Below, piece by piece: positions 43,757 to 52,419 of a stretch of DNA of 58,422 bases. The stretch spans positions 1 to 58,422 of the forward strand of contig JAUNGD010000018.1 in NCBI GenBank assembly GCA_030524705.1, in the 5' to 3' direction. Every line of letters starts with the position of its first letter. Position 1 is the first letter of the stretch. The notes below the pieces were generated by a model that saw nothing but the letters and a program-made list of their open reading frames with translations, was not told the DNA's origin and made no database searches. A program made the position numbers and the translations under genes. Source of the DNA: Lachnospiraceae bacterium. GTDB taxonomy: Bacteria; Bacillota; Clostridia; Lachnospirales; Lachnospiraceae.

Positions 43757-45690
43757 AAAAGAAAAGAAAAAAGAGATTTGTGCTCCCGATTGCCGGAGGC
43801 TTTCTGGCGTCGTATTTTGTGATTATGATACTGGCTACCTTTCTGGTAAAAGAAAAGTTTATGGAGGATTTTGCCCGGAATTACGAGACAAGACTTGGGC
43901 GGATGATACAGGATATAGGCGAATTTGAGCAGGGGCTCCAGAGGCTGGATGCATATTCCGGTGATCTGCGCACGACGCATTATCAGGCCTTGCTGGCGCA
44001 GGACCTGAATCTGGTCAGTACAAAGTATCAGCAGTTTTCAGGGGCAGTTTATGACAGCGGGGGAGAGCTGGTGGCAAAAAGTGAAAATAAGATAAGCCTG
44101 ACCGGAGGATTTGCCCGTAATGTAGGACAATATGAACTGGAATATCCGCTGGAGGAATTTCTGACCCCGGAGGAGATACTTACCCTGGCAAAGTACGCGG
44201 CGGAGGCCGAAAACGGTGCAGGATCGCAGAAGCCGGGACCGTACCGCATCAGCGTGATGGTAACAGAGACGGAGAAGCTGCAGGATACCGTTCAGGGAGA
44301 ATCAGCGGATCAGCGGGAGCTGCAGGATGCCGTTCAGGGAGAATCAGCGGATCAGCAGGAGCTTCAGAATACCAGTCAGAGAGAATCAGCGGATCAGCGG
44401 GAACTGCAGGATACCGTTCAGGACATATCTCAGGGTTGGGATTTGCAGCGTATCGTGGTTCAGAGGATCTCATGGGAGGCAGGAAACGGGGCCGGAGAGG
44501 AGGACCCGCTCACAGGCGCATATCATTCCTGGCAGGCGGAGGACGGGAAGGCTTACCAGCAGATGGACAGCGAGATCGTGTGGGAGTGGGAAAACCCGAA
44601 TATAAAGGGCAGCTCCCGGGCCGAGAGTATTCCGCTCAGTGTCTGGCAGTCCTTTCCCTATCTTTCACAGGGCTATGATTGCTGGCAGGAATGGACAGAA
44701 AACGCCTATCTGCATGATTTTCCACAAAAAATGGAGGAAGGGAAATGGAAAGACGGCACGGTGCTGTCCATGATAGGCGACGGCTTTTCTCCCAGGTTCG
44801 GCAGTATATACAAGCTGAATTTTGAATTATCCTCCGATGTGGAAAGCAGTGCGCGTCCCCGTTTGACTGTAGGCGGAGAAGGCGACAGGAGTTTGTCGGT
44901 GGTGCTTCTTTGCGACTCCCACCCCTGGCAGGCAGCGGCTGATTATATGCGGTATGCATATCTGGGCAGCTTCCTGTTCCTGCTTATCTGTATCGCGGTT
45001 ATCGTTCGGATGACCGAAAAAACGTACGAGAGGCGGGCGCTTTTGGAGGAGTCCCGGCGGGACTTTACAAACGCCATGGCTCATGAACTGAAGACTCCTC
45101 TGGGTATTATCCGTGGTATGGCCGAAAATCTGCAGGAGAATACGGCCCCGGAGAAAAAGGATTATTATATCAGGCATATTATCGGGCAGACGGAGGAGAT
45201 GGACCGCCTGGTGGCGGAGATGATTTATGTCTCGAAGCTGGACTCAGAGCAGTTTACCCTGAAAAAGGAACCGATACGATGGCGGGAACTGACGGAACAG
45301 CAAATAGAAAAATTAGCGCCTGTGATCGAGGAGAAAAAGCTGTGCATCCGGTACGTGGAGAAGGGAGAAACTAAAGATCAGGGCTATGACCTGGAGGGAG
45401 ACAGAAGCTGCCTGGAAAAGGCCGTCTGGAATCTGCTGTCGAACGCCGTGCACTGGTGTACTCCCGGGGGAACGGTTACGGTGACTCTGGAGAAAGGGCG
45501 GTGCAGCATTGAAAATGAAGGACCGCAGATCAGTGAGGAGGACCTGCCGCACATCTTCGAGATGTTTTATCACGGCAAGGACGGGAACCTGGGAATGGGG
45601 CTTTACCTGACGAAGCGGATCGCGGAAATGCACGGCATAAAGGCAGAGGTGGAAAATACGGACGCGGGAGTGAAAAGTGTAATTGGATAA
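43753..45690 (+). CDS. membrane sensor histidine kinase with repeat-bearing sensor domain
   Basis: 645 aa. TM1 (about 10-32), an extracytoplasmic sensor of about 370 residues, TM2 (about 401-420), then HisKA with His444 (AMAHELKTPLG) and HATPase (N box NLLSNAVHW, GxGxG as GMGLYL). The G1 box is weak (IENEGPQIS). The sensor holds three 14-residue Gln/Glu/Asp repeats at 176-217 and a fourth partial copy. No PAS or HAMP domain is obvious. The sensed signal is unknown. It ends with a terminator. Confidence 0.92.
   Translation: MKKKRKKRFVLPIAGGFLASYFVIMILATFLVKEKFMEDFARNYETRLGRMIQDIGEFEQGLQRLDAYSGDLRTTHYQALLAQDLNLVSTKYQQFSGAVYDSGGELVAKSENKISLTGGFARNVGQYELEYPLEEFLTPEEILTLAKYAAEAENGAGSQKPGPYRISVMVTETEKLQDTVQGESADQRELQDAVQGESADQQELQNTSQRESADQRELQDTVQDISQGWDLQRIVVQRISWEAGNGAGEEDPLTGAYHSWQAEDGKAYQQMDSEIVWEWENPNIKGSSRAESIPLSVWQSFPYLSQGYDCWQEWTENAYLHDFPQKMEEGKWKDGTVLSMIGDGFSPRFGSIYKLNFELSSDVESSARPRLTVGGEGDRSLSVVLLCDSHPWQAAADYMRYAYLGSFLFLLICIAVIVRMTEKTYERRALLEESRRDFTNAMAHELKTPLGIIRGMAENLQENTAPEKKDYYIRHIIGQTEEMDRLVAEMIYVSKLDSEQFTLKKEPIRWRELTEQQIEKLAPVIEEKKLCIRYVEKGETKDQGYDLEGDRSCLEKAVWNLLSNAVHWCTPGGTVTVTLEKGRCSIENEGPQISEEDLPHIFEMFYHGKDGNLGMGLYLTKRIAEMHGIKAEVENTDAGVKSVIG
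44278..44427 (+). repeat. 42-bp in-frame tandem repeat in the kinase sensor domain
   Basis: Units 44278-44319, 44320-44361 and 44362-44403, then a partial copy, encode LQDTVQGESADQRE and variants. The unit is a multiple of 3, so copy number changes would keep the frame. Confidence 0.9.
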
Positions 45691-45696
45691 AGAAAT

Positions 45697-45727
45697 GCAG
45701 CCGGTAATTTGGACTGGCTGCTTTTTT
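45697..45727 (+). terminator. intrinsic terminator after the two-component genes
   Basis: GCAGCCGGT (45697-45705) pairs with ACTGGCTGC (45713-45721, one G-U), followed by six T. Confidence 0.9.
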
Positions 45728-45769
45728 ATGTTTTTCAGATAATATTAGGCGCTTCCTCATATAAAACAA

Positions 45770-45798
45770 TTGATTTTAGACAATTACAGTGATAATAT
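45770..45798 (+). promoter_or_regulatory. candidate promoter of the vWA-tubulin-GTPase cluster
   Basis: TTGATT (45770-45775), 17-base spacer, TAATAT (45793-45798). The 45728-45920 gap is markedly AT rich and holds other -10-like sequences (TATAAT at 45836), so the exact start is uncertain. Confidence 0.4.
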
Positions 45799-45921
45799 GT
45801 TTCATAGAATTGTATATTCTGCACGGGCTTATTTCTATAATAATTATTGAACTATTATATCCAGATACCCAGGATGCAGAAGGATAACTTTTTGTAAGAA
45901 ATACATTTAGAGGAGAGAGAA

Positions 45922-48468
45922 ATGGGAGTTGTGAGAAGAAAGAAAAAAATCGGCAGTTTAGTAGGGATTATGTGTCTGCTTCTTTGCCTGCTGAGAATTC
46001 CGGCGGCGGCAGAAAGCGCAAAAACTGACGAAACTCCGGTAGATTTTGTGCTGGTGCTGGATTGCTCCGGCTCTATGAACAGTACGGATCCGAACAAGCT
46101 GACGACGAGCGCGGCAAAAATGTTCGTCGATATGCTTCCGGCTGAGAATGCCAGATTATCGGTGGTGGCATTCGGAAACGATTACAGCGAGAACGGCACG
46201 GCGTACGATCTGAGCCGGATCGCGGATCTGCAGGAAGAAATGCAGTCCAATCCGCTGGGGAGAAATCAGGTCAGAGTTGCCAGGGACCTGCAGGATATCA
46301 CGGCCCAGGAAGAAAAAAATGCGGCAAAGGACTGTATTGACGCCGCAATGAGCGAAGACCTGGGCGGACAAAACAAGTATACCCCTCTGGGGTATGCACT
46401 GGAGGCCGCGTGCCAGGTGCTGGAGGACAACGGCACGGAGCCGGATTCTGCAGCGATCATTTTGATGAGTGACGGCCGTCTGAAGGGACAGTCAGAGAAT
46501 GACAGCTATGAGGAGGGCCTGAAGTCACACAGCGTTGACCGGGCGGTGGATAAGACCAGGGCAAAGGGCTGGCCGATCTACTGCATGGAGCTGAATATGG
46601 ATGAGCAGAACGGCAGCAGCGGCCAGTATGACTGCAAAAGGGCCGTCTATGAGATGCGTGAGCATATACCGGAGACGCCGGAGGAGCATGTGGAGCTGAG
46701 GAATGCAACGGATGCACAGACTGCTTTTGCCGACATTTTTTCCAAGTTCTTTGATGTGGAACCGGAAGCGGTGGAATCCATGGTGATCGAGAACGGCGAG
46801 TGCTCAAGAGAATTTGAGCTGGATGAGATGATTGCGGAGACCAATATTACCATGACAGGTACGGCGGAGGGACTGGAGCAGCTTCAGGATATTATGATCA
46901 CGGACTGCAACGGCCAGACGACTACATATACTTCCAGCGTAGTACAGCAAAACAGGATTGTTACGTTTGAAAAGCAGTATATTACGATCAAGCTAATGAC
47001 GCCCCAGGCTGGATTATGGAAGGTTACAGCGCATGGAACGGACGATGTGGAGATCGGCCTGTATGCGGTTTCCATACATGAGATGGATCTGCAGCTCACG
47101 GCGAATACGGCAGAGGAGGTTCTGGCAAAGGGAACGACACTGAATTTCACCGCTTCCTTTGTTTACCATGACAATCCTTACGTGTCGGCCACGATATACC
47201 AGCAGTATCCGGCGTCTCTGTGGGTGGAAGGCCCGGGCGGCGGCGTGGTTACGATGGCAGGCAGCGACCACGACTACAGCGCATCTTTTACCTTTGCACA
47301 GAGCGGCACTTATACGGTCAAGGCGTATGTGGACGATGCGAACCTGTTCCGAAACGGACGGAAGGAAAGCGGAGAGTACGTATTCAGCGTCGGCAACATT
47401 CCGACGGAAGCAACCTCGGAGACTATACCGCCGCAGACAACGAATGTCGGCGGTACCATTGAGCCCATCGACTGTTCAAAATATTTTACGAACGAAGACG
47501 GAGATCCGCTTACTTACTCCGTGAATTTTGACCAGGCTTCCGGAATCCAGGCGGCCATAGATGAAAACGGCGTGCTGACGCTGACGGCGGGGAATATAGC
47601 CGGAGAATTTGAGATCACGGTCGGAGCAAAGGATCCCATGATGGAGGCGCTGGCGGTGCAGACCTTCTTGCTGACGGCCGAGAATCAGCCAATGACATTG
47701 GCCGAGGGACTTGGCGATGGGAAAAAGGTCACAGTGGAGTTCGCGTACAATGCAGACTCTATCCCGGAATTCTTGCGTAAATTTGTCGGAGTTCCCTCCG
47801 AAGCAGAGCGGGACATTTTCTGGTCGGATTATTTTTCAGACCCGGATGGGACGCCCATCGATGTTCAGGTGACGGAGGAAGAGGGCAGCGACGCCATTGC
47901 AATGACTCTCAATGAGACCGGAATGCATGTCTCCGGCAGCAAAAAGGGAAGCGCGGTATACCGGGTAACGGCGGCGGACATCAGCGACAGCAGCATTTCC
48001 TTCACCCTGCTTTTCCAGGTAAAGTCTCTGGATGCCAAGGCGCTTTTATGGAAAAAGATCCGGATCCCTCTGTTCGCTGCAATTGGTGCGGTGATAGTTG
48101 TCATTATTATTCTGGCGGCCGTATTTGGAGGAAGGAAAATATACGGCATTTGGGACGTCAGCGGAAGCGGCTATTATGAGACAGACCGGAAACTGGGTTC
48201 GACGCGCTCCGGCAAAAAATCGAAATGTAAGCTGGATAATATTCTGGATGATCTGAATATTCCGAATGGTTTTGGCGCGGTGGAGCTGGCAGCCGGCAAC
48301 AATATCAACCAGAGCGTGATTTTGAGAAACCTGAGTAAGCTGGATTATATCAAATACGACGGCAACAGCCTTACGGATACCTCAAAAATCAAAAAGCTGG
48401 TGATCAACAATGGACAGAGCGTGACTCTGGAAAAGGACGGCATATCCGTGACTCTGGAAAGACATTGA
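45922..48468 (+). CDS. membrane-anchored vWA-domain protein
   Basis: 848 aa with AGAGGAGAGAG before the ATG. The signal peptide spans about 1-32. The vWA domain (about 40-290) has MIDAS DxSxS at D47-C-S49-G-S51, Thr in KYTPLGYALEA and Asp in ILMSDGRLKG, so metal-dependent ligand binding is plausible. Ig-like and cadherin/dystroglycan-like beta modules follow (about 400-700; SKYFTNEDGDPLTYSV, WSDYFSDPDGTPIDV). A single TM helix (about 714-738) leads to a ~110-residue cytoplasmic tail of unknown fold. It is the first gene of the cluster; the tubulin-like gene starts 120 bases on. Confidence 0.9.
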   Translation: MGVVRRKKKIGSLVGIMCLLLCLLRIPAAAESAKTDETPVDFVLVLDCSGSMNSTDPNKLTTSAAKMFVDMLPAENARLSVVAFGNDYSENGTAYDLSRIADLQEEMQSNPLGRNQVRVARDLQDITAQEEKNAAKDCIDAAMSEDLGGQNKYTPLGYALEAACQVLEDNGTEPDSAAIILMSDGRLKGQSENDSYEEGLKSHSVDRAVDKTRAKGWPIYCMELNMDEQNGSSGQYDCKRAVYEMREHIPETPEEHVELRNATDAQTAFADIFSKFFDVEPEAVESMVIENGECSREFELDEMIAETNITMTGTAEGLEQLQDIMITDCNGQTTTYTSSVVQQNRIVTFEKQYITIKLMTPQAGLWKVTAHGTDDVEIGLYAVSIHEMDLQLTANTAEEVLAKGTTLNFTASFVYHDNPYVSATIYQQYPASLWVEGPGGGVVTMAGSDHDYSASFTFAQSGTYTVKAYVDDANLFRNGRKESGEYVFSVGNIPTEATSETIPPQTTNVGGTIEPIDCSKYFTNEDGDPLTYSVNFDQASGIQAAIDENGVLTLTAGNIAGEFEITVGAKDPMMEALAVQTFLLTAENQPMTLAEGLGDGKKVTVEFAYNADSIPEFLRKFVGVPSEAERDIFWSDYFSDPDGTPIDVQVTEEEGSDAIAMTLNETGMHVSGSKKGSAVYRVTAADISDSSISFTLLFQVKSLDAKALLWKKIRIPLFAAIGAVIVVIIILAAVFGGRKIYGIWDVSGSGYYETDRKLGSTRSGKKSKCKLDNILDDLNIPNGFGAVELAAGNNINQSVILRNLSKLDYIKYDGNSLTDTSKIKKLVINNGQSVTLEKDGISVTLERH

Positions 48469-48588
48469 TGCCGTAAAGGACGGCCGGACAGAAGCGGATC
48501 GCCAGACAGAAAAGAACCGTTTGTACAGAAAAGGGACGTCAGACAGGGACGGACCGGAAAATAAATACAAGAAGTGGAGGAAAGAAAA

Positions 48589-51500
48589 ATGGCATTGGAA
48601 ATAAAACCCAGGGCTGATATGGAAAAGCTGCTTGACGTCGGCAAGGTGGATGTGGGGAACGGAACGTTGTTCGGCGTTTCAGAGCTTCGGAAGCCGCGGA
48701 AGGAAGGACTGACTCTGATTATCAGCACCGGCGGCAGCGGAATGTCGTCCATCAAGGAGGCCATGCGCATCGCGGACCAGAAGCTGGAGCTGGACTATAA
48801 GAACTATGTAAAATTCATCGTGGTGGATTCCTCCAGAGGAGAGATTGCAGCGGTAAAGAAAAGCGGTGTGACTACGCTGAATATTTCTTCTCCCGGCGCG
48901 CAGGCAAGGATGGAGCACAGTGTGAGGCCGACCTTCTTTAAACGGTTTATGCCGAAGGATTACGACATATCATTGATCAATGACGACGGCGCTTCCCAGG
49001 ACCGTACCACCGGGAAAATGAAGCTGTATGATACACAGGACGGAAGCACCAACGACACCCTGTTCCGGAAGCTGATTCAGGATCTGTTCAAGGGAGCGTG
49101 GGCCGGATACAAGAACCTTCCGGTGGATATCATGATCCTTTCCGGACTCAGCGGCGGAAACGGCAGCGGCACCTTTGTGGATCTGGCCGTTCAGGCCAAG
49201 GCGGCATGCCCGGACGCATCCAAGGTCAGGGTATACGGATATCTGATGCTTCCCGATACGGCGGAGCGCTTTGCAGATTCAGACAGCGCGAAGAGAAGCC
49301 TTTACCGCAACGCCTTTGCAGCTCTGAAGGAGCTGGAGAGCTATATGAGCATCAGCTTTAACGGAAAGCGCAAAGAGGTGATTCCTTCGACTCTGAAGGC
49401 GAATGAGGTCACGTTAAGCGCGATCAATCTTCCGTATGATTATCCGGTGCTGATTTCCGGGGACTATGACGACGCCGTTTCCATGATCGCAGAGACCATT
49501 GTGAATCTGGTGGCTGACAGCAACGGCGCTTTTGACCAGCGCGCCTTTTACAGCAATATACTGACTTACCGTGATATCGCCCTTTCCGCAGCGGAGATGA
49601 GCGACAGCGGCATCCTGAAGCAGAATGCGTGCCCGGAGGATTCCCATATGTACTGCGGCATCGGGTACGCGCACGCATCCATTCCGGAAAAGATCGTGAT
49701 TCCGAATATTGTAAGCAAGGTATGCGATAAGCTGTACGTACCGGAGCAGACCGCCGGCATCGGCGACGCGTCTACGGAGACCGCGTTCTGCTCCAAGACG
49801 AAGCATATCGGCAAGATTGATTTCGAAAAGCAGATCCGTATTTTGTTCGGCTTGGATACAAAGGCACAGCTGACGCCGAATTCCCTTTGGAAAAAGGTGG
49901 AGGACCTGCTTGAATCCTGCTGTATTCTTGGGGAGAACGACTGGGATGTTACGCTGAAGGATATTCAGAACGGAGAGGTAGGGGAATATCTGAGGGGCTT
50001 TAATGTAGAAAATACAAAGGTGGAGTCCATTGACCGGATGCTGGCGGAGCTGAAGAAGCTTTATGAAGCGTTCTGCACGGGTGCAGAATCTGTTATGAAG
50101 GTGTACGGTCCCCGGGGACTTCAGCATCTCTATGAGGGTGAGGGAGATGCTGATGCCACCGGCAAGAAAGAGGATTTTTCTGCTATTTCCATTAAGAGCA
50201 TGATGCAGTCCGTGGTGGACGGACTCAATAAGGTCGCTGGTACGCCGGGCAAGTATCCGGAGACCGGAGAAAAGGTAGGAATGTGGCAGCATATCAAGGG
50301 TGCTGTGGGCCTGAATAACAAGCTGGACGAATGGAAGGGCGAGGCGAAGAAAGCCGCTCAGCAGGATGTGTGCAGCAAGGTGGCGGCGGCTATGGGCGGC
50401 GTCAGCGGCGGCTGGAAGACCGAGTTCTCCGATAAGGTAGTCAATTTTGAAAAATGCAGCGAACGGTTCGCAGACGTCCTCGAGACATTGACCGATTATT
50501 ATTCCGGAGTCGGAAAGAGTCTGGATTCCGATGACTTCCAGGAGTTTTCCAAGTCTACGGGAGAAAGAAACGGCGTGAACCTCTGCTCCGACGCCTCAAT
50601 GTACAAGTGGGTCAAGGACCGCGTTGAGACTAAGGTGAACGGTATCAAAATCGCGAATGTGAAGGAAGCCCTGATCGAAGACTTCATGGCACACTCCGAT
50701 ATCTGGATCAGCGACGATCCCGGCAAGGCAAGAAGGCAGTACGACCTGATCATGAGCCAGTGCTGCGCCATCGGTAAATATGCATCTGCGAACAACGGAC
50801 TGAACCTGACCATTACGGATTATTTTGAGGAGCTTTTGAAGGATGTGCCGGAGGAATCCCAGGCGGTTGCAGTGAACAATGTGGTCGGCAGCATCATGGG
50901 CAGGCTGCTTCAGAGCAGTGCGCCGTCACTGGAGATGGCCCCGAGAAGCTACTGCCATATCAACCAGATCATTCTTGTTCCCCGGAGCCTGATCGTAGGG
51001 AAGTACGGGCCTCTGATTGAAGAAGCGTTCAAATCTTACCTTGGCCAGGAAGGAAGGGTGGCGATATCCTCCGTCGTAGAATCCATTGTATGCTACCAGG
51101 CGTCCGTGGCGAATCCGCTGAGCGGTCTGAAGGATCTGTCGTTGTGGGAGTCCGGCTATGAGGATGCGGCGACTACGACCATGCACCTGTGCAACGGCGA
51201 GCATGTGACACAGTACAATGAGCTGACCAAGAAGCAGACCGACGTGGAGATGAATGTTGTCAGCACAGAACCGATCTCGGCGGAGGATGATATGCTGGGC
51301 GGCACAGGCCTTAGCTGGCGCAATTATCCGTCCATTAATGTACTGAGGTACCAGGGAAATTTCCATTCAGATGAAAATACATCCGAAAGCAAGTACCGCA
51401 GGGATATTTTCAACAGAAAGATCGATTATGCATTGAAGGAAGGCATCATCGAATGTGAAAGAGACGGAAATATCTATAAATATTATGTAAACCTTATTCC

Positions 51501-52347
51501 GCAGGATTGGGGCAATCTCAGCGTCCGCGGTTATAGACAGAAGGAGGCAGGGCGGTTCAAGCGCGGAAAAGCGCTGTTTGAATACCTGAGTAACCAGAAT
51601 CCGCATTCGGAGCAGCAGTGGAGGTACCAGGCCGTTCTTACGGGTTCTCCGTTCTTTGGCGAGGCAGGCTTCGATTTCTCTGAAATTATTCGTCTGGAGC
51701 ACTGGACGCAGGAACGGATCAACAGGACGCACGACAGCTATATGAGACGTATCCTGAGAAAGAATACATATCTGTATCAGCAGCTGGAATATACGCTGTA
51801 CCGTTATTATGAGGTGCGCCGGGCTCTGGAGGAGATCGAGTCCGTATACGCTGCAACGTACCAGGCGCAGACCTTTGCAGAGCTGTTTGCGTACGGCGTG
51901 GTGAATGCGGATGAGGATGAATACGAATGGACCGTGAGGATCAATACCCGGGGCGGGAATATTGAGATCATGACCTTTGGCCGCAAGACCACGGCCAAGA
52001 TGGGAGGTTTTGAAAAAGGGCTGCTGGGCGACGGGCTGAAGCTTGCGATTGTTTACAACCGATTCAGAGAGCTTTTGGACCGGCAGGAAATAAAAATGGA
52101 TGAGCTTACTGAGCTGAAGAACGATCTGATTGACACAATGACAGACAAGGAGCTGGACCAGATGATCGATGCAAGGGTCGGAATACTGCAGAAATCACTG
52201 GAGAGCTATACCTCTTTGTATGGAAGGGCAAAGGATCCCATCGATGCAATGCTGGAGGCATACAAGCTGGACGATGACATGATCGACCCGGCGGAGCAGG
52301 TGCAGAAGTTCTATGAGGCAGTGCAGGAAGCAATCAATACAATCTAG
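48589..52347 (+). CDS. large tubulin/FtsZ-superfamily protein (Tubulin_2-like)
   Basis: 1252 aa from the ATG behind GTGGAGG. The N-terminal ~450 residues show the tubulin/FtsZ nucleotide-binding layout: T1-like LIISTGGSGMSSIKEA (43-58), an FIVVDSS strand (76-82), and a T4 signature SGGNGSGTFVDLA (188-200) in place of FtsZ GGGTGTG. The remaining ~800 residues are helical and unassigned, with a GTPase-superfamily-like C-terminal third rich in Tyr/Arg/Glu. No TM or signal. FtsZ has ~350 aa, so this is a much enlarged relative. I infer GTP binding and possible filament formation. It is the second gene of the cluster. Confidence 0.8.
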   Translation: MALEIKPRADMEKLLDVGKVDVGNGTLFGVSELRKPRKEGLTLIISTGGSGMSSIKEAMRIADQKLELDYKNYVKFIVVDSSRGEIAAVKKSGVTTLNISSPGAQARMEHSVRPTFFKRFMPKDYDISLINDDGASQDRTTGKMKLYDTQDGSTNDTLFRKLIQDLFKGAWAGYKNLPVDIMILSGLSGGNGSGTFVDLAVQAKAACPDASKVRVYGYLMLPDTAERFADSDSAKRSLYRNAFAALKELESYMSISFNGKRKEVIPSTLKANEVTLSAINLPYDYPVLISGDYDDAVSMIAETIVNLVADSNGAFDQRAFYSNILTYRDIALSAAEMSDSGILKQNACPEDSHMYCGIGYAHASIPEKIVIPNIVSKVCDKLYVPEQTAGIGDASTETAFCSKTKHIGKIDFEKQIRILFGLDTKAQLTPNSLWKKVEDLLESCCILGENDWDVTLKDIQNGEVGEYLRGFNVENTKVESIDRMLAELKKLYEAFCTGAESVMKVYGPRGLQHLYEGEGDADATGKKEDFSAISIKSMMQSVVDGLNKVAGTPGKYPETGEKVGMWQHIKGAVGLNNKLDEWKGEAKKAAQQDVCSKVAAAMGGVSGGWKTEFSDKVVNFEKCSERFADVLETLTDYYSGVGKSLDSDDFQEFSKSTGERNGVNLCSDASMYKWVKDRVETKVNGIKIANVKEALIEDFMAHSDIWISDDPGKARRQYDLIMSQCCAIGKYASANNGLNLTITDYFEELLKDVPEESQAVAVNNVVGSIMGRLLQSSAPSLEMAPRSYCHINQIILVPRSLIVGKYGPLIEEAFKSYLGQEGRVAISSVVESIVCYQASVANPLSGLKDLSLWESGYEDAATTTMHLCNGEHVTQYNELTKKQTDVEMNVVSTEPISAEDDMLGGTGLSWRNYPSINVLRYQGNFHSDENTSESKYRRDIFNRKIDYALKEGIIECERDGNIYKYYVNLIPQDWGNLSVRGYRQKEAGRFKRGKALFEYLSNQNPHSEQQWRYQAVLTGSPFFGEAGFDFSEIIRLEHWTQERINRTHDSYMRRILRKNTYLYQQLEYTLYRYYEVRRALEEIESVYAATYQAQTFAELFAYGVVNADEDEYEWTVRINTRGGNIEIMTFGRKTTAKMGGFEKGLLGDGLKLAIVYNRFRELLDRQEIKMDELTELKNDLIDTMTDKELDQMIDARVGILQKSLESYTSLYGRAKDPIDAMLEAYKLDDDMIDPAEQVQKFYEAVQEAINTI

Positions 52348-52356
52348 CGAAATGAG

Positions 52357-52385
52357 GGGGATATGGCAGAGCCTGCCGTATCCCC
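52357..52385 (+). promoter_or_regulatory. long hairpin between the tubulin-like gene and next gene
   Basis: GGGGATATGGCAG (52357-52369) pairs with CTGCCGTATCCCC (52373-52385, one G-U), AGC loop. No T-run follows, so it looks more like an mRNA processing or stability element than a terminator. Confidence 0.6.
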
Positions 52386-52419
52386 TATACAGTAAAAGCC
52401 GGAAAGGATTACGGAGAAA

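Noticed and set aside
49414-50292. Minus-strand ORF of 292 codons opposite the tubulin-like gene
   Set aside because: Shadow frame; the plus-strand protein has coherent motifs and RBS.
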